Below are positions 14,102-18,570 of a stretch of DNA of 18,570 bases, piece by piece. The notes under the pieces are model-generated. The model was not told the origin of the DNA and did not search any database. It saw only the letters and a program-made list of their open reading frames with translations. The stretch lies in assembly GCA_031178645.1 (NCBI GenBank), contig JAPSIP010000003.1, forward strand, positions 1 to 18,570, read 5' to 3'. Origin of the DNA: Paracoccus sp. (in: a-proteobacteria) (GTDB lineage Bacteria; Pseudomonadota; Alphaproteobacteria; Rhodobacterales; Rhodobacteraceae). A program made the position numbers and the translations under genes. Positions within the stretch are counted from its first letter, which is position 1, and each line of letters opens with the position of its first letter.

Positions 14102-14404
14102 CTAACCCTTGTTCCCGGCCGCCACGCGGTCCTTCATCAGGTGCGAGGGGCGGAACGACAGGACGCGGCGGGGCGTGATCGGCACTTCCTCGCCCGTCTT
14201 GGGATTGCGGCCGATGCGTTCGTTCTTGTCGCGCAGGCTGAAGGTGCCGAAGGACGAGATCTTGACCTGTTCGCCCCTGACAAGCGCGTTCGAGATATGT
14301 TCGAGGACCGATTCGACAAGCTGGGCAGACTCGTGTCGTGACAGGCCAACGTCCCGAAAGACGGCCTCTGCGAGATCCATCCGAGTCAGCGTCTTGTCAC
14401 TCAT
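14102..14404 (-). CDS. ihfA: Integration host factor subunit alpha
   Basis: The 100-residue protein belongs to the HU/IHF DNA-bending family. IHF alpha pairs with IHF beta and bends DNA sharply at specific sites, acting in transcription, replication and recombination. Visible marks are the N-terminal [11 protein letters not shown], the [15 protein letters not shown] segment and the arm [17 protein letters not shown] (about 64-80) containing the proline that intercalates into DNA. The length and the alpha-type [11 protein letters not shown] favour IhfA over HU or IhfB. The ATG at 14404 has AAAGGGG upstream. A promoter with a perfect TTGACA lies directly upstream. merR follows after 15 bp. Confidence 0.95.
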   Translation of the reverse strand: MSDKTLTRMDLAEAVFRDVGLSRHESAQLVESVLEHISNALVRGEQVKISSFGTFSLRDKNERIGRNPKTGEEVPITPRRVLSFRPSHLMKDRVAAGNKG

Positions 14405-14427
14405 GACTTTTCCCCTTTGATTTCACA

Positions 14428-14456
14428 AGGATGGTTGGATTTCTTCCGCCTGTCAA
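14428..14456 (-). promoter_or_regulatory. Predicted promoter for ihfA-merR
   Basis: On the minus strand a perfect -35, TTGACA (14451-14456), is followed after 17 nt by CATCCT (14428-14433), a weak -10. Transcription would begin near 14421, some 17 nt before the ihfA start codon. Confidence 0.45.
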
Positions 14457-14541
14457 CGAGAAGCGCGGTCTTTCGTTCCGACAAAATCCGTCGGATCGGT
14501 CCCGGATCAGCGGCCATGCGCCCCCGGCGGCCGTCCCTGCA

Positions 14542-14569
14542 TTGCATCAGCGGGCCGCGATCCTATCTC
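14542..14569 (+). promoter_or_regulatory. Possible promoter for the TraR/DksA-like gene
   Basis: TTGCAT (14542-14547) and TATCTC (14564-14569) are 16 nt apart, ending 24 nt before the ATG at 14594 and just ahead of its AAGGAG. The -10 is good and the -35 is modest. Confidence 0.35.
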
Positions 14570-14593
14570 TTCAGGGCAGCAAGGAGCGAGACG

Positions 14594-14872
14594 ATGGCCG
14601 GAGGATGGGCCCGCGACGACGCGGTGAACGACCAGATCGAGATCAGCACGGCCGAGGCCGTGGCCCGCGCCAGAATGCGCGCGGCGCGCGGAACGGCAAC
14701 GGCAGAAAGCGCCAGCCATTGCATCGATTGCGACGAGCCGATCCCCGAGGCGCGCCGCCGCGCCATTTCGGGGGTCCAGCTTTGCGTGGAATGCCAATCA
14801 GGGCGCGACCGCAGCTTTCGCGCGACGGGCGGCATCAACCGGCGCGGCAGCAAGGATTCGCAGTTGAAATAG
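14594..14872 (+). CDS. TraR/DksA-family C4 zinc-finger protein (YbiI/TraR-like)
   Basis: A 92-residue protein with a four-cysteine zinc finger: C43-x2-C46 and C64-x2-C67, in the context IPEARRRAISGVQLCVECQ that is typical of TraR and E. coli YbiI. DksA and TraR enter the RNA polymerase secondary channel and change promoter output; TraR does so without ppGpp. The N-terminus (WARDDAVNDQIEISTAEAV) is too short for the DksA coiled coil but comparable with TraR and carries acidic residues where the TraR tip would be. The start at 14594 is set by a near-perfect AAGGAG (14581-14586). It diverges from ihfA and converges on fabH with only 4 bp between the stops. Codons are ordinary, giving no sign of recent transfer. 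The function as an RNA polymerase modulator is inferred from the family. Confidence 0.85.
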   Translation: MAGGWARDDAVNDQIEISTAEAVARARMRAARGTATAESASHCIDCDEPIPEARRRAISGVQLCVECQSGRDRSFRATGGINRRGSKDSQLK

Positions 14873-14876
14873 CGCC

Positions 14877-15851
14877 TTACCAGCGAAGGACGACGGAACC
14901 CCAGCTGAGGCCGCCGCCGATCGCCTCGGTCACGATCACGTCACCGGGGGCAAAGCGACCCTCGCCATCGGCAACAGACAGCGCCAGCGGGATCGATGCG
15001 GCCGAGGTGTTGCCGTGATCGGCCACCGTCAGGACAACCTTGTCCATCGGCAGGCCCATCTTCTGCGCCGTGGCCGTGATGATGCGCGCATTGGCCTGGT
15101 GCGGGACCAGCCAGTCCACCTGGTCTGCGGACAGCCCCGCCTTGTCCAGCGCGATATGGGCCGTCTTTGCCAGCTTCTCGACCGCGTGGCGGAAGACAAG
15201 GTTGCCCTGCATTCGCAATTGGCCTGACGTGCCCGTGGTGGACACGCCGCCATCGACGTAAAGCAGTTCGCGATACTGGCCGTCGCTGTTCAGATCGGCG
15301 GAAAGGATGCCGCGGTCGTCCGAACTGCCGGCCCCTTCCTGCGCCTCGAGGATCAGGGCGCCGGCGCCGTCGCCGAACAGCACGCAGGTGCCCCGGTCGG
15401 TCCAGTCCAGGATGCGCGAGAAGGTTTCGGACCCGATCACCAGCACACGTTTCGCCATGCCGGCGCGGATCATGGCGTCGGCATTGGCAAGCGCGAAGAC
15501 GAAGCCCGCGCAGACCGCCTGGACGTCATAGGCAAAGCCGTGGGTCATCCCCAGCCCGTACTGGATCATCGTGGCCGAGGCCGGGAAGGTATGGTCGGGG
15601 GTCGAGGTCGCCAGCACGATCCCGTCGATGTCGTTGGGCGTCAAACCGGCCTTGTCTAGGGCCGCGCGGGCCGCGCGCAGGCCCATGTCGCTGGTGGCCT
15701 GGCCCTCGGCCGCGAAATGGCGCCGCTCGATCCCGGTGCGGGTGCGGATCCATTCGTCCGTGGTGTCCGGCCGTTCCGCGAACCAGCTGTTCGGGACCAC
15801 GCGTTCGGGCAGATAGTGGCCGGTGCCACGGACGACGGAACGCAGGGTCAT
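14877..15851 (-). CDS. fabH: 3-oxoacyl-ACP synthase III (beta-ketoacyl-ACP synthase III)
   Basis: FabH condenses acetyl-CoA with malonyl-ACP to start fatty-acid chains. The 324-residue length is standard. The thiolase-fold triad is present: C114 in QAVCAGFVFAL, H251 in VPHQANARI and N281 in DHGNTSAASIPLAL. The FGDGAGALIL stretch (159-168) and the C-terminal GGGLSWGSVVLRW are also typical. Its ATG overlaps the plsX stop by 4 nt (ATGA), so the two are translationally coupled. Its 3' end lies 4 bp from the stop of the opposing TraR-like gene, leaving no room for a separate terminator. Confidence 0.97.
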   Translation of the reverse strand: MTLRSVVRGTGHYLPERVVPNSWFAERPDTTDEWIRTRTGIERRHFAAEGQATSDMGLRAARAALDKAGLTPNDIDGIVLATSTPDHTFPASATMIQYGLGMTHGFAYDVQAVCAGFVFALANADAMIRAGMAKRVLVIGSETFSRILDWTDRGTCVLFGDGAGALILEAQEGAGSSDDRGILSADLNSDGQYRELLYVDGGVSTTGTSGQLRMQGNLVFRHAVEKLAKTAHIALDKAGLSADQVDWLVPHQANARIITATAQKMGLPMDKVVLTVADHGNTSAASIPLALSVADGEGRFAPGDVIVTEAIGGGLSWGSVVLRW

Positions 15852-16954
15852 TGTGATGCAGCCTCGGTGCCGGGGGCGGCGGTGACGGCAGCCTGCGCGA
15901 CGCGCGCGGCAAGCCGGTCCTGAAAGCCCGATTGGGCCAGGGTAAAGGCCAGCTTGATCGCCGCCGACACGCCCATCGCATCGGCCGAGCCGTGCGATTT
16001 GACCACGGTGCCGTTCAGGCCCAGGAAGATCCCGCCGTTCACGCGACGCGGGTCGATGCGCTTTTGCAGGCGCTTGAGCGAGGTCATCGCCAGCACGGCG
16101 GCAAACTTGGACATGATGGAATTCGCGAAGGCGTCCTTCAGAAGCGTGCCGACCAACTTGGCCGTGCCTTCGCCGGTCTTCAAGGCGATGTTGCCGGTGA
16201 AGCCGTCGGTGACGATCACATCCACGCGCGCCGAGGGAAGGTCGCCGCCTTCGACAAAGCCCACATAGCGGAACTTGCCCGTCTCGGCGGCGGCGACGAT
16301 CATGTCCTGGGCCTGCTTCAGCTCGGCCCGGCCCTTGTGTTCCTCGGTGCCCACGTTCAGCAGGCCCACGCGCGGTTCCGAAAGGCCAAGCCCGTTGCGA
16401 GCGTAGGACGCGCCCATCAGCGCATATTGCAAAAGGTCATGCGCGTCGGCGCGGATATCGGCGCCCACGTCCAGCATGATGTTGAAACCCTGCGGGTTCA
16501 GGGATGGCCACAGGCAGGCGATGGCCGGGCGGTTGACCCCCGGCAGCTTGCGCAGGCGCAGCATCGACAGCGCCATCAGCGCGCCGGTATTGCCGCAACT
16601 GACGGCGGCCCCGGCCTCGCCGGTCTTGACCGATTCGATGGCCGACCACATGGACGTGCCGTCGCCCTTGCGCACAATCTGGCTGGGCTTGTCGTCCATC
16701 GTGACAACGCCCTCGGCGTGGCGGATGTCGCAGCGCCCGGCAAGCGATTTCCGACGTGCGACAAGGCGGCGAAGCTCGGCTTCGTCGCCATGCACGATGA
16801 ACCGGATGTCCGGGTTCCTGTCCGCGCTTTCGGCCATGCCCGCGACAACTGCCGCAGGACCGCGATCGCCGCCCATCGCATCAACCGATATGACCACGCT
16901 GCCCCCGGAGCCGGGGGCGGGCGTGGCAGTCTGGGTCACGTCAAGGTCGGTCAT
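15848..16954 (-). CDS. plsX: Phosphate acyltransferase
   Basis: PlsX makes acyl-phosphate from acyl-ACP, which PlsY uses to acylate glycerol-3-phosphate; it is a peripheral membrane enzyme at the start of phospholipid synthesis. The 368 residues include the family start VVISVDAMGGDRGP (about 20-33), SCGNTGALMA, the DVGAD stretch and VTDGFTGNIALKTGEGTAK. The N-terminal 18 residues and the Ala-rich tail are extensions of the core. The ATG at 16954 has only a weak ribosome binding site; it lies 22 bp after rpmF and is probably reached by coupling. The order rpmF-plsX-fabH is the classical ribosome-lipid operon also found in E. coli. Confidence 0.96.
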   Translation of the reverse strand: MTDLDVTQTATPAPGSGGSVVISVDAMGGDRGPAAVVAGMAESADRNPDIRFIVHGDEAELRRLVARRKSLAGRCDIRHAEGVVTMDDKPSQIVRKGDGTSMWSAIESVKTGEAGAAVSCGNTGALMALSMLRLRKLPGVNRPAIACLWPSLNPQGFNIMLDVGADIRADAHDLLQYALMGASYARNGLGLSEPRVGLLNVGTEEHKGRAELKQAQDMIVAAAETGKFRYVGFVEGGDLPSARVDVIVTDGFTGNIALKTGEGTAKLVGTLLKDAFANSIMSKFAAVLAMTSLKRLQKRIDPRRVNGGIFLGLNGTVVKSHGSADAMGVSAAIKLAFTLAQSGFQDRLAARVAQAAVTAAPGTEAASQ

Positions 16955-16976
16955 CTGGCGCGGATGCCAAGCCCGA

Positions 16977-17183
16977 TCAGGCCGCGTCGTCGTCCAGGTC
17001 GGTCTCGTTGGCCTGGGCCACGACTTCGCGGTCAGCGTAATGGCCGCAGGACGGGCAGACGTGGTGCGGGCGCTTCAGTTCGCCGCAGTTCGAGCATTCG
17101 TTGGGGTTGCCGGCGACCAGGGCATCGTGGGCGCGGCGCATGTTCCGGCGGGACCGGGTAACGCGATTCTGAGGGACAGCCAT
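16977..17183 (-). CDS. rpmF: Large ribosomal subunit protein bL32
   Basis: bL32 is a small protein of the 50S subunit. The 68 residues begin [20 protein letters not shown], the usual start, and carry a zinc ribbon with C30, C33, C43 and C46 ([18 protein letters not shown]). It is therefore the zinc-containing form. The acidic tail (ETDLDDDAA) is seen in related alphaproteobacteria. The start at 17183 has GAGG 7 nt upstream; a longer frame reaching 17234 would add 17 residues unlike the family. plsX follows after 22 bp. Confidence 0.97.
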   Translation of the reverse strand: MAVPQNRVTRSRRNMRRAHDALVAGNPNECSNCGELKRPHHVCPSCGHYADREVVAQANETDLDDDAA

Positions 17184-17265
17184 GTCACAACCTCGGGTTT
17201 GTAGGGGGTGCAACGCGCAGGCGTCCATGCGCACCCTTTGGGATTGAATTCATAAATGAACCGCG

Positions 17266-17294
17266 CAGATACGCCATGACGGCCCCGCCCGCAA
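17266..17294 (-). promoter_or_regulatory. Possible rpmF promoter in the 232-bp yceD-rpmF gap
   Basis: On the minus strand TTGCGG (17289-17294) and TATCTG (17266-17271) are 17 nt apart. An A/T-rich palindrome TTCATAAATGAA (17249-17260) lies just downstream. The 17184-17415 gap otherwise shows no gene with convincing codon use. The -10 is reasonable and the -35 is weak. Confidence 0.3.
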
Positions 17295-17415
17295 CCCCTT
17301 GCAACAGGGCAGGCAGGGCTTATTGCGCCGGAACCGCCCGCTTGCGCCAAGGCCATGCGGCAACCGGGCCCTGTTTGCGCCGCGATGTGGCCCCGGGGCA
17401 ACGGCCTGCCAGGAA

Positions 17416-17946
17416 TCACCCCTGGTCCGGGTCGCGGCTGCCCAGCAGCTTGTCCAAGCCCGCGAAGGGGCGGCGGGTGTCGGGGGCGTCGTCAGCCGGG
17501 GGCGCGGCAAGCTCGGCCCCTTCGGCGCGGGGATAGTCCGGCAGGGCCAGGGCCAGTTCCTCGATCATCACGGCGCCCAGGTCGATGAACTGGCCCAGGG
17601 GTTCCAGCGTGTCGTCGGGCATCTCGATCTCCTCGCCCTCGGGCGGGGTGACGTGGGGCGAATAATGACGCTCCACCTGCTCGTCCAGATCGGTCTTCAC
17701 GGGCTTCAGCGTCACCACGCAGGGCTGGGTCACGCGGGCGCGCAGCCGGCCGGTCAGCGCCCAGGCTTCGCCCCCCTCGGCCCGAATCTCTCCGGCGAAG
17801 GTCAGGCGCGACAGGGCGGGGATACCCAGTTCGGCAGCGATGGCGGCGCAGCGGTCGGCGTCGGGCCTCAGGGAAAAGGTCGTGGGCGCGCGGGCGCTCA
17901 GATGCGCCACGCGCAGGCGTTCGGGCTGGTTCGCGGGGGCGGTCAT
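17416..17946 (-). CDS. yceD: YceD/DUF177 family protein
   Basis: The 176-residue protein is placed in the DUF177 family by its sequence and its position directly upstream of rpmF, as in E. coli. The family is tied to ribosome biogenesis; its plant relative is needed for 23S rRNA accumulation. Typical features are the central RVTQPCVVTLKPV (one conserved Cys), the acidic segment PPEGEEIEMPDDTLEPLG and the following FIDLGAVMIEELALALPDYPR. The C-terminus ends in the usual RPFAGLDKLL. The start at 17946 is set by AAAGG about 7 nt upstream; an extension to 18018 is unlikely. A good promoter lies at 18037-18065, leaving a leader of about 85 nt. Confidence 0.88.
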   Translation of the reverse strand: MTAPANQPERLRVAHLSARAPTTFSLRPDADRCAAIAAELGIPALSRLTFAGEIRAEGGEAWALTGRLRARVTQPCVVTLKPVKTDLDEQVERHYSPHVTPPEGEEIEMPDDTLEPLGQFIDLGAVMIEELALALPDYPRAEGAELAAPPADDAPDTRRPFAGLDKLLGSRDPDQG

Positions 17947-18036
17947 GGCGGGCCTTTGTCTTTTGGCGATCAGGGCGGCGTGCCATGGGCGGCGCCAAAT
18001 CCCCGACGGGATTGTCATTCTTGAGCGCGGTGCCCG

Positions 18037-18065
18037 AGTATGCTAAGCCGGGCGGGCCGCGTCAA
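18037..18065 (-). promoter_or_regulatory. Predicted promoter for the yceD-rpmF-plsX-fabH operon
   Basis: On the minus strand TTGACG (18060-18065) and CATACT (18037-18042) are separated by 17 nt, a good sigma-70 match. It overlaps the upstream region of the divergent bamE, so the two units share about 145 bp of control DNA. Confidence 0.5.
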
Positions 18066-18091
18066 CAGCGCCTTTGCAAAGGAAAGACGGA

Positions 18092-18541
18092 ATGACAGCC
18101 ATCCGGCATCTAATGGTTCTGGCTTTCGTGGCCGTTCTTGGCCTTGCCGCCTGCGCGCCGGTGTATCGCAACCACGGCTTCATCCCTGCGCCCGAGGATC
18201 TGTCCCAGGTCGTCGTGGGCCAGACCACCGTGGACGAATTGCAGGGCCTGATCGGTCGCCCGTCGGCGCAAGGGCTGCTGACGGGGTCGGGCTGGTATTA
18301 CGTGGGATCCCGCTGGCGCCATTTCGGCGCGCTCGAGCCGCGCGAGATCAACCGCGAGGTCGTAGCCGTGTCCTTCGCCCCCAATGGCGTAGTGACCAAT
18401 GTCGAGCGCTTCGGGCTGGAACGCGGCCGCGTCGTCACCCTGTCGCGCCGCGTGACCGAGGGCAGCGTGACCGAGATTTCCTTGATCGGGCAGCTTCTGG
18501 GCAACCTGGGCAATTTCCAGGCGGGCGATTTCATCGACTGA
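18092..18541 (+). CDS. bamE: Outer-membrane protein assembly factor BamE (SmpA/OmlA family lipoprotein)
   Basis: BamE is a small lipoprotein of the BAM complex that inserts beta-barrel proteins into the outer membrane. The 149-residue protein has a lipoprotein signal peptide (hydrophobic 7-20) with the lipobox LAAC and acylated Cys at C21. The SmpA/OmlA core includes VVGQTTVDELQGLIGRPS (41-58) and GSGWYYVGSRWRHFG, and the C-terminus continues beyond the core of E. coli BamE. The ATG at 18092 has AAAGGA 8 nt upstream. It diverges from yceD; a promoter with TTGAGC and TAAGCC 17 nt apart around 18021-18049 is possible but weak. It would be a substrate of Lnt, also encoded in this window. Confidence 0.9.
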   Translation: MTAIRHLMVLAFVAVLGLAACAPVYRNHGFIPAPEDLSQVVVGQTTVDELQGLIGRPSAQGLLTGSGWYYVGSRWRHFGALEPREINREVVAVSFAPNGVVTNVERFGLERGRVVTLSRRVTEGSVTEISLIGQLLGNLGNFQAGDFID

Positions 18542-18570
18542 TGGCGGTGGGTGCGGCGCGTGCAAGCACG
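18541..18570 (+). CDS. Possible start of the next gene, cut by window edge
   Basis: An ATG at 18541 overlaps the last base of the bamE stop codon (TGATG) and stays open for the 10 codons left in the window (MAVGAARAST). The overlap is the same kind as that between the SPOR gene and nagZ. Ten residues are too few to name a family. Confidence 0.3.
   Translation, partial: MAVGAARAST

Noticed and set aside
15932..17161. 409-residue plus-strand frame antisense to plsX and rpmF
   Set aside because: A shadow of plsX and rpmF, with no domain and no ribosome binding site.
1..18570. Search for CRISPR arrays, insertion sequences, phage genes, toxin-antitoxin pairs or defence systems
   Set aside because: No regularly spaced direct repeats, transposase or integrase motifs, or att-like duplication of the tRNA-Pro 3' end were seen. 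Every larger frame with plausible codon use is a housekeeping gene.

Overview
The window looks like an ordinary chromosomal core segment of a high-GC alphaproteobacterium of the Rhodobacteraceae type, most like Paracoccus. This rests on the very high G+C at third codon positions, on recognisable orthologues throughout, and on gene orders remembered from that family: argS-SPOR-nagZ-scpA-scpB; yceD-rpmF-plsX-fabH-ihfA-merR; and bolA beside a J-domain protein. No database was searched. I saw no phage, transposon, CRISPR array, rRNA or obvious island. Genes are densely packed and no stretch above 300 bases lacks a gene.

Layout, left to right. The 5' part of glpX runs off the left edge on the minus strand, preceded by bolA. 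A C-terminal J-domain protein diverges from bolA. On the minus strand, a RhlE-type DEAD-box helicase with a long repetitive basic tail is followed after 9 nt by lnt. A 271-bp divergent region carries opposing promoters for the helicase and argS. On the plus strand follow argS, a membrane-anchored SPOR protein, nagZ, then scpA, scpB, a 67-residue basic protein of unknown function and a THUMP-domain RNA methyltransferase. On the minus strand lie tRNA-Pro(GGG), a strong hairpin terminator and a double-length dCTP deaminase. Upstream of these, transcribed the same way, are ihfA and a MerR-family regulator. Then comes the lipid/ribosome block yceD-rpmF-plsX-fabH on the minus strand. A TraR/DksA-like zinc-finger gene on the plus strand sits between fabH and ihfA. 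bamE diverges from yceD, and a possible further gene starts at the right edge.

Functional themes are envelope construction (lnt, bamE, plsX, fabH, SPOR, nagZ), translation and RNA (argS, rpmF, yceD, the methyltransferase, helicase, tRNA-Pro), chromosome organisation (scpA, scpB, ihfA) and nucleotide supply (dcd).

I found no convincing new multi-gene defence or metabolic system. The observations most worth following are: a small intergenic hairpin plus GGRTATTTG element present three times; dcd placed directly behind the tRNA-Pro terminator with no visible promoter; a two-domain dCTP deaminase in which only one half keeps the SSxxR motif; a basic repeat in the helicase tail; a TraR-like gene facing against a conserved operon; and an unassigned 67-residue basic protein.
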